A stretch of DNA of 64,000 bases, from assembly GCF_018446385.1 (NCBI RefSeq), contig NC_056001.1, positions 109,160,436-109,224,435 on the forward strand, given 5' to 3'. Made by a program: the position numbers and the translations under genes. The notes below the pieces were generated by a model that did not search any database, had not been told where the DNA came from, and saw only the letters and a program-made list of their open reading frames with translations. Source of the DNA: Zingiber officinale. Its lineage: Eukaryota; Streptophyta; Magnoliopsida; Zingiberales; Zingiberaceae. Shown here in pieces: positions 21,940 through 31,695 of the stretch; positions within the stretch are counted from its first letter, which is position 1, and every line of letters starts with the position of its first letter.

Positions 21940-24577
21940 TCATACGACATCCGGGGGAGAAGGCGCAGAATCAACGGAGGCCAGCGGAAGGAGCCCGGGG
22001 TCAGCTGGCACTATGTCGGGAGACGCAGGATCAGCGGACGCATCAGGTGCAGCAACAGGAGGGGCCTGGGCAGAAATATCCCCGGGAGCTGGACCGGCCG
22101 CAGGGGGAGGAGCCTCCAAGAGGAAAAGTCCCTCATCCGCTTCGAAGGAAGGGAAGGTTTCCTGCGGTAATTCCCTGGTCAGGCGAGCTGTGTCCAAGAA
22201 GGTGGCAGGAGGTGCCGAGCGTAGGAAACCTTGCTCAAAGGCCTGTCTGACCCCACCAGCGGCCCCATGACAGAGCAACAAGACCATCCAGCATCCCAGC
22301 TTATGGAGGAAGAAGGAAGAGCGGACGTAGGCCAGCCTGTACGCCTTTAGCCGCTCTGATTTGCCAGCCCGGTACACCTCCAAACTGTTCTGGTTCTCCG
22401 CAGCCTCGGCGCGGGCCACGGACAAATCGCTCTGGCCTTGAGACACCGCTTCCTGGGCCTTCGATAACTCCGCTTGCAAGGATTGGAGAGTGGCTTGGCA
22501 AGCTTCCCACTGAGTCCGCATGGTTGCTTCCCGGCTAGCGGCAGCACTAGCCAGGGCCTGGGCATCGGCCAACCCCATTTGCAAGAGCTCCTAACCTTGC
22601 CGTAGCAGCGTCAACTCCTCTGATCGGGAGAGCAGCTCTGCCTCTTTGGCTTTCAGCTCAGAAACTGTCGCTTGATGACGATCCGCTTCAGAAGCCAAGG
22701 AAGACTCACTCGTCTTCAAAGTCGCCTCCAACTGTTGAAATTTAGCGAAGGCAGCATGGAAATGGCCCGAGCAGAGGCCGCCGACTCCCCGGCGGCACGC
22801 AGATAAGCATCCAAGCTTCCAAGAGAAGGCTCAGGAAGAGCTGAGGGAGTCGCAGGGTGCTCTAGTTCCTGAAGACGTGCCTTGAGCGCCGCGTTCTCTC
22901 GCTGAAGCTCGACCGCTCATTGCACGATGCTCAGACTCGCGGAGCAGGTCTGCCAGTAGCCGGAAGAAGGGAAAGGAGGTTACAGAAACACACGGATACC
23001 AGGAAGAAGAAGAGAAAGAGCTTACCGCTACCAGGGAGCGAGCAATTTGATCGAACTCCTCCAAAGGGGAACTTCTCTCCCAGAACTGCCGATTGGCTGA
23101 TTGCCAGGAGGTAGCCAAGTCCCCATGGAAATCGACCCTACCAAAGATAGGAGGTAGGTCGACAGCGGATGTGTGGGCCGGATCGGTCTCTGAGGGAAGC
23201 CTCCAAGAAGCCTCAAAGGCCAGGTCCGCAGGTGGCAGTTCCAGAGTCGGCACGGCTGAGCTCATAGGCACGAGAGGAGGAGAAGGTGAGCGAGTTAGCG
23301 AGCCCAGGGGATGATCGCCAGAGGATGAAGGCGGGGCAGGTAATATACTCTGGATTGGCAGCGGAGCGGTCAGGTCCGATGGCGGGTCTGCCACCTCCAG
23401 ATCAGAGGCCTTCTCCCGGGCCCAGCTTGTCTCATGGGTCGAGCTCGTGTCCGAGGACCTGGTGGGGGAAGAGATGCTCACTACGCGTTGACGGCGAGGA
23501 GGTGGAGGAGAAGTCGCGGCGACTGGGGCCGTCCTTTTGCCCTTGCGTGTCAGGCGCAGCTTCATAGTTGGAGGGAGAGAAGGCACTTGTCCTGCAGGCG
23601 ATGGCTCAGCCGTAGGTTGATCAGAGATGCGGGGTAGGGCTGGGTTTGCAGGGTTGAGAGCAGGTGGCTCAATAAGCATCGGGGCGTCCTCCGCATCAGA
23701 AGTCCGGGGTTCTGAAAGCTGCGGACCGGCGGCGACGGCGGGATCAGAAGGTAGACCCTGTGTTAGCTCCTCATTCAGAGCTTGCAGAACGGTCACCGAG
23801 GGTGTCTCCTGACTGGCAAAGGAACGGAGGATGACAGCCACTACAAAAATAAGAAGAAAAAGCACCTCATTTAGCGAAGAGCGGTATACAAAAAGATAAC
23901 AACTTACCAAAAGGAGCTTCGATTTCTGTGGAGACAGGACTAAGGCCAAAAGCATGCAGAATGCCTTCTAGCATCAGCACAGACAGGCGAACAACAACAC
24001 CTCTCAGCTTGTCCACAGCCGCGGAGCAGGCTGGTTCATGGACATGCGAAGGGAAGTCCAAAGCGAGGAGGGGACGCCATTGGGAAGGCCCGGCTAAGGG
24101 GACGGGGGGCTTGAGGAAGAAAAAGCGAGACCTCCAGCCTTTATTGGAAGAAGGTAGGTCATCAAAAAACTTATGGCCCGCCTTGGCCTGAACGTTGAAT
24201 ACCCCTGCTTCGGCTCGCCGGAAGGAATAGAAGTGATGGAATAGTCTAGCGGTCAAGGGGATTTGATAAATGCGGCACAAGATGATGGTTCCGCAGACCG
24301 CTCGGAATACATTGGGGGCGAACTGAGAGATACCAAGACCGCAATACTGACTCAACTCGGAGAAAAAAGGATGCAAAGGAAAGTGAAGACCACCTTAGAT
24401 TTGGTCCCTAAAAACAGTGATAAACCCTTCGGGAGGAGAAGAAGGATGCTCATCTGGCGAGGGAAGACGAAACTCATATGCGGCGCCTAGCCCCAGATTG
24501 GATTGCAATGAAGACAGGTCGTGATGGTCTAAATCAGAGATGTAACGGGAATATCAGAAGAGTTCCTTACCATCCAT
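21940..24577 (-). pseudogene. Antisense gene B: diverged paralog of A, three exons, broken
   Basis: Exons 24577-23908, 23840-23026 and 22949-21940 are joined by GT...AG introns of 67 and 76 bases. The order matches gene A: PF04195-like region (HPFFSELSQYCG, FFFLKPPV, EGILHAFGLS), a Pro/Ser-rich linker with a basic patch, a coiled coil (VELQRENAALKARLQ onward) and a C-terminal region with FLRSAPPATFLD. The first intron interrupts the same glycine codon as in A and H, and the second sits where A has its third. Stop codons at 24556, 24397, 22919 and 22593 (minus-strand first bases) each fit a C-to-T change, and a missing base near 22757 shifts the frame. It ends with TGA at 21940, about 680 bases before the start of A. 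No function is known. Confidence 0.75.
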
Positions 24578-24719
24578 GATTACGAGGAGTAAGCAGGCGA
24601 GAGGGGTCACAGGTCGGGCACAAGCAGGGGAACGAGTAGTTGCACTGCCAGAGACGGCCGCGAACGAGAGGAGGAGGATAACGAAGCGTCAAAGTAAGGA
24701 AAGCGGACTGCCTTTAGGG

Positions 24720-24728
24720 TTTATAAAG
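24720..24728 (-). promoter_or_regulatory. TATA box before gene B
   Basis: CTTTATAAA on the minus strand, within GGGCTTTATAAACCC, about 145 bases upstream of the gene B ATG at 24577. A C/T-rich leader lies between. Spacing matches genes A and C. Confidence 0.55.
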
Positions 24729-24739
24729 CCCATTCATTC

Positions 24740-25388
24740 CTAGGAAACCTCGAGAGTCGAGCCGAGTATCTTTTTGGGTAACGCGCCTCAACGCCGCCGG
24801 ATGGAAATAAGCGCCGAAGGGTGAAAAAAGAGGGTCAGAGGCTGGCGTCAGAGGGCGTGCACAGTAAAGGCGTTGGACAGGTGTCACCGCGAGAAGAAGC
24901 GCATTAAAGATCGATAAGGCAAGGTAATCATGAAGGGGTGTGGCCTCAAAAAAGAAGCATTCTTCGTGAAAGGTTCAAGGCTAGGCGGGAAGTTTCATGA
25001 AGTTGCAGAAGCTGGGCAATTCAAAAGGGTCGCGAATGAGGCAAGGTAGGTCAGCATAAGTGGATGTCAGATCAGAGGAGTATCAAGCAGGCGAGTAGCC
25101 CTGCGTAGACAGCCCCTGATCTGAGCAGCTGACCGGGCGCATCGCGGGAACCGTGGGGTCATCATAAGCTGCAAGGGCACTGTGGCCCAGGGGTTGAGTA
25201 AGGTCTCTACGCTCCCACCTCTATTCTTAATTCTATATTGTACATAGCGCAATTGCAGGAAGAAATGCGACGCGCAAAGCCAACAATAACGACCAGATCA
25301 ACCAAAGCGATCAGGTCGGCATGGGCGAGACGAATGAAGGCGAAGAAGAGCCATGCATCTATGCCTTTGCCGTTTGAAGTTCTTACTA
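24740..25388. other. Non-coding stretch upstream of gene B
   Basis: About 650 bases of moderately G/C-rich sequence between the gene B promoter and the first tandem array. No domain, no strong open frame and no repeat longer than a few bases was recognised. It probably contains upstream promoter sequence for gene B. Confidence 0.5.
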
Positions 25389-25590
25389 GTCTCGGACCAG
25401 CACCATCGCCACCGGTCCCGGACCGGAGTATCATTACTGGTCTCGGACCAGCGCCATCGCCACCGGTCCCGGACCGGAGTATCATTACTGGTCTCGGACC
25501 AGCGCCATCGCCACCGGTCTCGGACAGGAGTATCATTACTGGTCTCGGACCAGCGCCATCGCCACCGGTCTCGGACCGGAGTATCCCAGA
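25389..25590 (+). repeat. Tandem array, 51-bp unit, four copies
   Basis: Four head-to-tail units starting GGTCTCGGACCAGC, each containing CATCGCCACCGGT and GGACCGGAGTATC. Each unit carries near-palindromic GGTCTCGGACC and GGTCCCGGACC segments. Units differ at only a few bases. Because 51 is a multiple of three, long false reading frames run through the array on both strands. Arrays between pol and the 3' LTR are common in Tat elements. Confidence 0.9.
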
Positions 25591-25591
25591 T

Positions 25592-26100
25592 TCTCGCCTC
25601 AGTGCGAGTTATAAGTGAGCTCTGTTCTCACGCCCAACAACCTTTCAGGTCGGCTCCCATGTGAGAATTATAAGTGAGCCCTGTGCTCACGCCCAACGAC
25701 CTTTTAGGTCGGTAGTCCCAGACTCTCGCCTCAGTGCGAGTTATAAGTGAGCTCTGTTCTCACGCCCAACGACCTTTCAGGTCGGCTCCCATGCGAGAAT
25801 TATAAGTGAGCCCTGTGCTCACGCCCAACGACCTTTTAGGTCGGTAGTCCCAGACTCTCGCCTCAGTGCGAGTTATAAGTGAACTCTGTTCTCACGCCCA
25901 ACGACCTTTCAGGTCGGCTCCCATGTGGAAATAAAAAGTGTACTCACGCCCAACGACCTTTTAGGTCGGTAGTCCCAGACTCTCGCCTCAGTGCGAGTTA
26001 TAAGTGAACTCTGTTCTCACGCCCAACGACCTTTCAGGTCGGCTCCCATGTGGAAATAAAAAATCATCCCCCCTGCGAAAATCATAAGCGAGCTCAGCGC
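25592..26100 (+). repeat. Tandem array, 132-bp unit of two half-units, about four copies
   Basis: TCTCGCCTCAGTGCGAG begins at 25592, 25724, 25856 and 25981. Each unit is made of two related halves of about 66 bases, both containing TATAAGTGA, a CTCACGCCCAACGACCTTT run and AGGTCGG. The last two units carry a shorter second half. The GCGAGTTATAAGTGAGCTC segment is rich in promoter-like TATAAGTG. The array lies upstream of gene B and downstream of ORF C. Confidence 0.88.
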
Positions 26101-26598
26101 CCCTGCCTAACTACCTTTCAGATGGACATGCCTCACGAGGAGCGGAAGATCTCCCAATAATTAGGTTAGCTATATCTGGCCTTGTTGTCGTTCCTTTATG
26201 AAAAATTGCAAATAGGTAGCAAATATGCAAGACATGGAGTGCGGGAGGCCATCCACCATATCCATACAGCATAAGAATTAATCGCGGAATCAGGTTTTGC
26301 ACGTTCATTACAGTTTTAATTTTCAAGCACTATGTTGGTTTTATCATCCAAAATTCATACATAAAAAGGAGTCATGATGCAACTCTCGGCTCTTACATAC
26401 GGGCCAGTTTCTAAAAATGCTTGCTAGATGAAATTTGAGCAGGAAAGACTACGCCGGAAAAGGACAGATATACAGGTACAGCAGCACAGTTCCATAAGCA
26501 GGCGATACAGCTAAGGCTACAAGAGGGAACGTTTTGCGGGGAAGGAGCCACTGAGACAACTAGGGCCCGAGCTAGTCTTAACTCGGGGAAAGGATTGG
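26101..26598. other. Non-coding spacer
   Basis: About 500 bases between the 132-bp array and ORF C. The middle is AT-rich and the right third more G/C-rich. No open frame with domain support was found. It would be the 3' flank of ORF C. Confidence 0.45.
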
Positions 26599-26988
26599 TC
26601 ATGGAGTATGAGCACTGCCGTGTGAAGAAATGTCTGGGGACTCAGGAGCCTCTAGGGCGTTCAAGGCTCGAGCCAGCTGCGCGTGGAGGGAGTCGATGAC
26701 TGTTTGTTGCCGGGCGATCGTGTCTTGCTTGTCGTCAAGATACGCCCGGAGGAGAGACAGCTCCGCTTCATGCTCTTGTTTCAAGCGTTCCTGAAGGCTG
26801 AGTTGGTGCTGCAGGCTAGCCTGGCATTCCTCTTTCCTCGCCTTCTCCGCATGCACGCAGTGCTTTGCCAGACGATACTGAGCTTCCATGGAGTGCAGGG
26901 CAGCCATCTGGCGAGCCCGATCCTGGGACACGCGCTCCAGTTCACGTTCTCTCGCGACAAGCAGCGAGGTGAGTTGATTTATCAGCAT
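26599..26988 (-). CDS. Antisense ORF C: small coiled-coil protein
   Basis: A 129-residue open frame on the minus strand of the Tat element. Residues about 10-105 are a continuous heptad-rich helix (ARERELERVSQ, ARKEECQASLQHQ, LKQEHEAELSLL), and the tail is Pro/Ser/His-rich. It has no PF04195-like region, but the coiled coil resembles in composition those of genes A and B. The ATG at 26988 follows CTTTATAAAG (27136-27127) by about 140 bases with a pyrimidine-rich leader, so the layout is the same as for A and B. It may be a shortened third member of the set or an unrelated small protein. Function is not known. Confidence 0.55.
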   Translation of the reverse strand: MLINQLTSLLVARERELERVSQDRARQMAALHSMEAQYRLAKHCVHAEKARKEECQASLQHQLSLQERLKQEHEAELSLLRAYLDDKQDTIARQQTVIDSLHAQLARALNALEAPESPDISSHGSAHTP

Positions 26989-27126
26989 TTGGGAGGGCGG
27001 TTGATCAACTTCGTCAGAGGAAGGAGAATGAATCGCGTGGGGAGGAAGCTGGCGGAACGTGGGTTAGCAAAGAAAGTAGGAAAGCAGGAGTGAAGAAGGA
27101 TAGAGTAAAGAAGTGACCGTGAGACT

Positions 27127-27136
27127 CTTTATAAAG
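27127..27136 (-). promoter_or_regulatory. TATA box before ORF C
   Basis: CTTTATAAAG, a perfect 10-base palindrome, about 140 bases upstream of the ORF C start on the minus strand. Being palindromic it reads the same on both strands, but the leader and ORF lie only on the minus side. Confidence 0.5.
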
Positions 27137-27269
27137 AAGGCGGGTGGCCAAGTCAAAGCAACTGCGTGGGAACAGCGCCCCAAGCGACTGGCGACGCAAT
27201 AAAGGAGGCATGGTATCCCAGGCGACGCGGCACAAAGGTTGACGCGTGAGGCAGGAAGCAGAGCGCGCG

Positions 27270-27365
27270 GAGATATGCTGAGGTCACAGAGATATGCTGA
27301 GGTAGAAACACAGAGATATGTTGAGGTCACAGAGATATGCTGAGGTCATAGAGATGTGCGGAGGT
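27270..27365 (+). repeat. Short tandem repeat, unit about 20 bp
   Basis: Five imperfect copies of CAGAGATATGCTGAGGT with short spacers, close to the 3' LTR of the Tat element. It may form part of the upstream region of ORF C. No protein is encoded. Confidence 0.75.
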
Positions 27366-27401
27366 CTAGTCAGTCAGACTGTCGTCCTCCTTCGACTAGA
27401 C

Positions 27402-27417
27402 TTGTGGGGGAGGCTTG
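27402..27417 (+). other. Polypurine tract of the Tat element
   Basis: TTGTGGGGGAGGCTTG lies directly before the TG of the 3' LTR. The GTGGGGGAGG core matches the expected plus-strand primer and supports the LTR start at 27418. Confidence 0.8.
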
Positions 27418-28848
27418 TGATACGGTTGGTAATGGAGGGCCCCCAGAAGGAAAGGGGAGAAGGGTCAAGGCCATATGGCGGTCAAAAGTCAAGAGGACGT
27501 GGCGGTCAATAGTCAGGGTGATTCAGCAGTCAATGGTCAGGTTGGCTAGGCAGTCAAAGGCAAGCATGTGGGGTAGTCAGAGGCCAGGCGGACTTGTTGA
27601 TCAAGGAGGCAAAGTAGTCGAAAGACAAGGGGAGACGACAGGCGGAACACCGGATATAGGTCGGGAGCTACAGAGCTAGGTAGAGACAACCCGATCTACG
27701 GGCTTACGGTCGAGGGCCAGCCAGTACTCATGGGTCAGGAGCGGCAGAGCTAGGTAGAGACAGCCCGATCTACGGGCTTACGGTCGAGGGCCAGCAAGTA
27801 CTCATGGGTCAGGAGCGTCAGAGCTAGGTAGAGACAGCCCGATCTACGGGCTTACGGTCGAGGGCCAGCAAGTACTCATAGGTCAGGAGCGGCAGAGCTG
27901 GGTAGAGACAGCCTGATTTACAGGTCTGCAATTTGAAGGCCCGGAAGCGCAAGAAACAATCATAGATCGGAAGCGATGGGGCTGGGTACAGACGGCTCGG
28001 TTTGCAGGTCTGCGACTCGAAGGCCCGGAAGCGCAAGCCACGAATCAAAGGTTGGAAGCAACAGGGCTGTGCAGAGATGGCTCTGTCTGCGGGTCTGCTA
28101 CTCGAAGATCCGGAAGGGCAAGCCACAAGTCACAGGTCAGAAGCGACAGGGCTGCGTAGGGTTAGCCCGACTAACAAGTAACGCTTAGAGGCGAGATCTG
28201 GTCGAGGGGTGAGAGGTAGATGCCAACCGCGATAAAAAGGATAAGCCAAGCTGTGCAGGAATGGAAGGATCACAATTGTCCGTCAAGGTTAATCATCACA
28301 TACCAGTGAGAGGTGCGAAGGTGGATGTTTCTAAAGGAGAAGATGCTCTCATGACCAATGGTGGCCTGACAGGTGTCCCTCACTACAAGACAAAGCCCAT
28401 GTGTAAAGGCGGAGGTTCCTTAACAGGAAGATGCCTTCACGACCAATAGCAGCACGACAGGTGTCCAGGACTACACGACAAAGCCCAGCGTCTAACGTTT
28501 TCTGACAGGAGGGCAGGTTCTGGAAGCGAGGCGGGTGCATAAAAAGGAGGAGATTCCTCGTACGCGGGTACGCGCATTCTCGTCATTTTTTCCTTTCACA
28601 ACTTTTCATTTTGGACTCTCTCTGTTTTTTCTGGGGAAAAAGGGACCTGACTTGAGCGTCGGAGGGCCTGATCCGGGGACTTTTTCCCTGGGTTTTGGTC
28701 TCTAACGTGAGGAGGGGGATTGTCTGAGTGTGCGCAGGGTCCTGCAGCAGCGTCAGCCACCCGTGGGAGCCGGATCACCTACGACTTTCCGTCAACAACC
28801 AGGCCACCGCGACCAGCCTCCGTCTGACTCAGCCTTCGGACGGGATCA
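27418..28848 (+). repeat. 3' LTR of the Tat element
   Basis: Direct repeat of 1331-2711, starting TGATACGG and ending GGGATCA, followed by the GGTGC duplication at 28849-28853. It is about 50 bases longer than the 5' copy. It contains the same 73-bp repeats and TATA-like box. Confidence 0.93.
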
Positions 28849-28853
28849 GGTGC

Positions 28854-30052
28854 CAACAAAGTTCGTCCACATTATAGGGTTGAAAGAGCTAGCCCCCTCC
28901 TATAAGTCGGGGCTCCCTTGAAAATAAATAAAAAAAGGCACCGATTGCCTAGGCCCCCGATTAGTCTGATTCAGCCAGATGTAGTCACGACTCTGATCTC
29001 TCTCTCCAAGGTGGAGGGTTTTTTTAGCTAAGGGGAGTCCTACACATCTTCTCCTGGGACTAGCTTCCCCAGCTCCTTCTCAAGGGGATCCCCGGACAAT
29101 TTCAGCTAGTCATCGAGTTGAACTCCTATCAAGGGGTAGATGAGGGCTCGCTTTCTCCCACATAGGACATGCCTCAAGAACAAGGGCCCCTTCATCACCC
29201 TGGCTCACCGTCACATTAACACTAAGAAATCAGCTAGTGCATGTCGAGGCACAAATCCTTTAAATCTCTAGTGGACTTGATGCCGTGGGACGGAACCGGG
29301 GTATATATTTTCTTTTACCATATTAGAACGAAGTCAATTTTTCCAATTACTATGATTGACACTTAACCTTTATTGCAGTTTTTAGCAGAGCTGATAGAAC
29401 TCACCTCATGGTGCTCCGATTTCATTCGTTCTTATAATGCGTTGGGGGCTCAGGTGATCGAGTTGGAGGCCCAATAGGCCCCTCCCAATAGAGCACATGA
29501 GGCAGTGGAAGCTCAGGTGATCAAGTTGGAGGCCCCTCCTAATCAAGTCCTATTCGAATGGGCCAGAGTTGGCCTCAATAAAGGCAGAAATGGAGCAGCT
29601 GAAGTGCACCATCTTGTGTCAAGTAGCAGAGTTATGTTGATGTGGTTTGACCAAGACAAGTTGGAGGTTGATCTGAAGGCCCTCCAAGGTCATTTAGAGG
29701 AGTTCGAAGAGAAATTGAAGTCAGAAAGGAAACAACAGTGGAAGACCTCTGGGGCCACGAAGGAGCTAAAGACCGAGTTGAATCTTGGGAAATCGAGTTG
29801 GAGATGGCTAAAGTGGAATCGACGATGAGAAAGGCCAACTATGAGACTCTGACGGTGAAACTGGAAGCTGCTAGAGCTAAGTCGGAGGCGAGGAAAGTCG
29901 ATTCTGAGATTCTGAAGGGGGGAGCTGGAGACCACTAAAGTCGAAGTGGAGGTAGCAAAGGCCGAATCAGAAACTTGAAAAGCTTCAAAGGTGAAGTTGC
30001 AGATCGCCCTGGAAATCTAGAGGGGTCAAATGGAGGATAAGGATATAGAGCA
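28854..30052 (+). pseudogene. Gene H, middle part: coiled-coil exon, broken
   Basis: This follows the right GGTGC copy and is the continuation of the DNA left of 1331. The first 520 bases have no clear coding frame. At about 29379 a pyrimidine-rich tract and TTGCAG look like a splice acceptor, after which the frame reads LAELIELTSWCSDF, then a charged Lys/Glu/Leu-rich coiled coil in shifting frames to about 30050 (for example EVDLKALQGHLEEFEEKL). Stops such as TAG at 29475 and frame changes show it is not functional. A long coiled coil after the N-terminal region matches the plan of genes A and B. It is cut at 30057 by the copia element. Confidence 0.5.
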
Positions 30053-30057
30053 CCAAG

Positions 30058-30480
30058 TGTTGGTAATTTGAGAGCATGAAAACTAAAGCGAAGCAAAACA
30101 AAATCACTCACAGTGATCTCCCGAAGATCTCCCGAAGATATCTCAACTGAAGATGTCGCCGGTCGACGAAGAGGTTGCCGCTATTGGAAGCACGATCACG
30201 GGTCAACCGGAAAGTACTTCAAGGTTCACGAGCCAAATCCCAACCGTTGGATGTTCTCCTTTGCTCACACATGATTACCTCACGGCTATGCTCTCCGATC
30301 ACCTTCGCAACACCAGTCGCTCGCACCCACTGCTCTCTCCTTCTTTGGATATGTGCTTAGACACTGCTTTTATAGGAAGCCTGAGGAAGACGAAGGGGAA
30401 AGGACGCTCCTTCGTCTCCTTGGCGTTTGTAGCAAAAGGAGTAACAAAGGGGAACCCTTCGTCTCCAGTAACGCCTCACA
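30058..30480 (-). repeat. 3' LTR of the copia element (left copy)
   Basis: It pairs with 37604-38015. It is 11 bases longer because GATCTCCCGAA is duplicated in tandem near 30115. It contains the minus-strand CTATAAAAGC at 30375-30366. An open frame on the plus strand (from 30153) also occurs in the other LTR and is not taken as a gene. Confidence 0.93.
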
Positions 30481-31695
30481 TCTCCCACTCGTCCAAGTCA
30501 ATCAATATGGTCACATAAACCATGTTAGTCACATAGACTATAAGGTGATCATGTCACGAAAACCAAAGTGAAATTAGTCAAAAAGACTAAATAAGTCACG
30601 TAGACTTTATGAGGATCAAGTCACAAAGACCAGAGCAAAATTTAGTTACAAAGAGCAAATAAGAACATTCATTCCATACATTAGGGAAAATGGTTCGTGC
30701 GACAACAAGCACAGTGAGCATTCAATTGCTAAGAAGATTGTCACACCTTACTTAGCTGCTCCATAGAACGAATCAGAGACATAAATGTCCATAGAACGAA
30801 TCAAAGACATAAATGGCTTGCCTTTACCCCAGATTAAATTATTTACATCATTCTGAACATCTCTAATCCCTCATATTGACCATATGTCAAGAGCATGTTC
30901 AACATCTCCAATCAAACAAATTATTCACAATTATATTTTATATATTGAACTAAAAATGTAACCGGTACTAGTAAATAAATGTCACAGATGTAAATCAATC
31001 TTAATATTCCTTTTTATCTAGAATCTATTCATTCTAATCAGTTGCTTTCCTAGTTATGCTCCATAGATCGAATCATCCATAGCCAATAGGAAACATGCTA
31101 AAGTAGCAGACACTGATCAGAATTTCAAGTAGACAGCTAAATAGTCACTGAGGGTAAAATCGAGATTAACTTATAATCTCAAGGGTCTCACATAGTAGAG
31201 AAGTAGAGATCCATTCTCCGACTACCCTTCTTGTCGCCATAGCACATGTGGTATGAATCACATGCTACGATGTTATTCTCTTTACCAAAAAAAAGAGCGC
31301 ATGTTTCTTTCAAAATTTAACATCGTACAGATTTCGATCTAGACATTCCTAATATCTAACCCTGAATTCAAAATATGAATTCTAATCTGGCCTCAAGCAG
31401 ATTCAGTAAATGGTGGGTGCATTTACTCTAATCATTACACAAATGATCTCATCTTGATACAAATATCAAGGCGACCTTAACTTATGGGTATGTCTCTATT
31501 CACAGCTACATAAGCTATCCCATAAGTAATGGTCTTACCTCTATTTGTACTTAACAAATAGAGATGATTGTCCATGTGAGTGGACCAATCCCAATTTGCC
31601 AACATGTTTATCGAGACTTTTATTCAAATGTAACAAAGACATCTACACTGAATAAATCATGACATTTCTCATTTATCATAATGTCTTTACAATTG
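30481..31695 (-). other. Copia 3' untranslated region
   Basis: About 1.2 kb between the RNase H stop and the 3' LTR. It is AT-rich without an open frame. Small imperfect repeats around TCACATAGACTATAAG and TCACGTAGACTTTATG occur at 30528-30620. Confidence 0.6.

Larger units (their letters stand above)
1331..28848 (+). mobile_element. Tat-lineage Ty3/gypsy LTR retrotransposon, complete ends, with antisense cargo
   Basis: The element is bounded by LTRs that begin TG and end CA, flanked by GGTGC duplications, with a primer binding site at 2713 and a polypurine tract before 27418. Without the nested insertion it is about 16.7 kb. Gag and pol form one plus-strand reading frame: zinc-knuckle gag, protease, reverse transcriptase, RNase H, a second RNase H of the type that marks the Tat lineage, and integrase. 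About 8.7 kb follow pol. This part holds minus-strand genes A, B and C and two tandem arrays. Antisense extra ORFs after pol are known in Tat-type elements such as Retand and Grande. Having two related multi-exon copies plus a third small ORF is less usual. By eye the two LTRs differ at about 2 bases per 100, plus small indels. Confidence 0.93.

Noticed and set aside
25238..25618. 126-codon plus-strand frame with LGPAPSPPVPDRS repeats and two other frames over the same DNA
   Set aside because: Created by the 51-bp tandem array, whose period is a multiple of three. No start context or homology.
25389..26100. Possible CRISPR-like array
   Set aside because: Units are head-to-tail without unique spacers, and the window is plant nuclear DNA.
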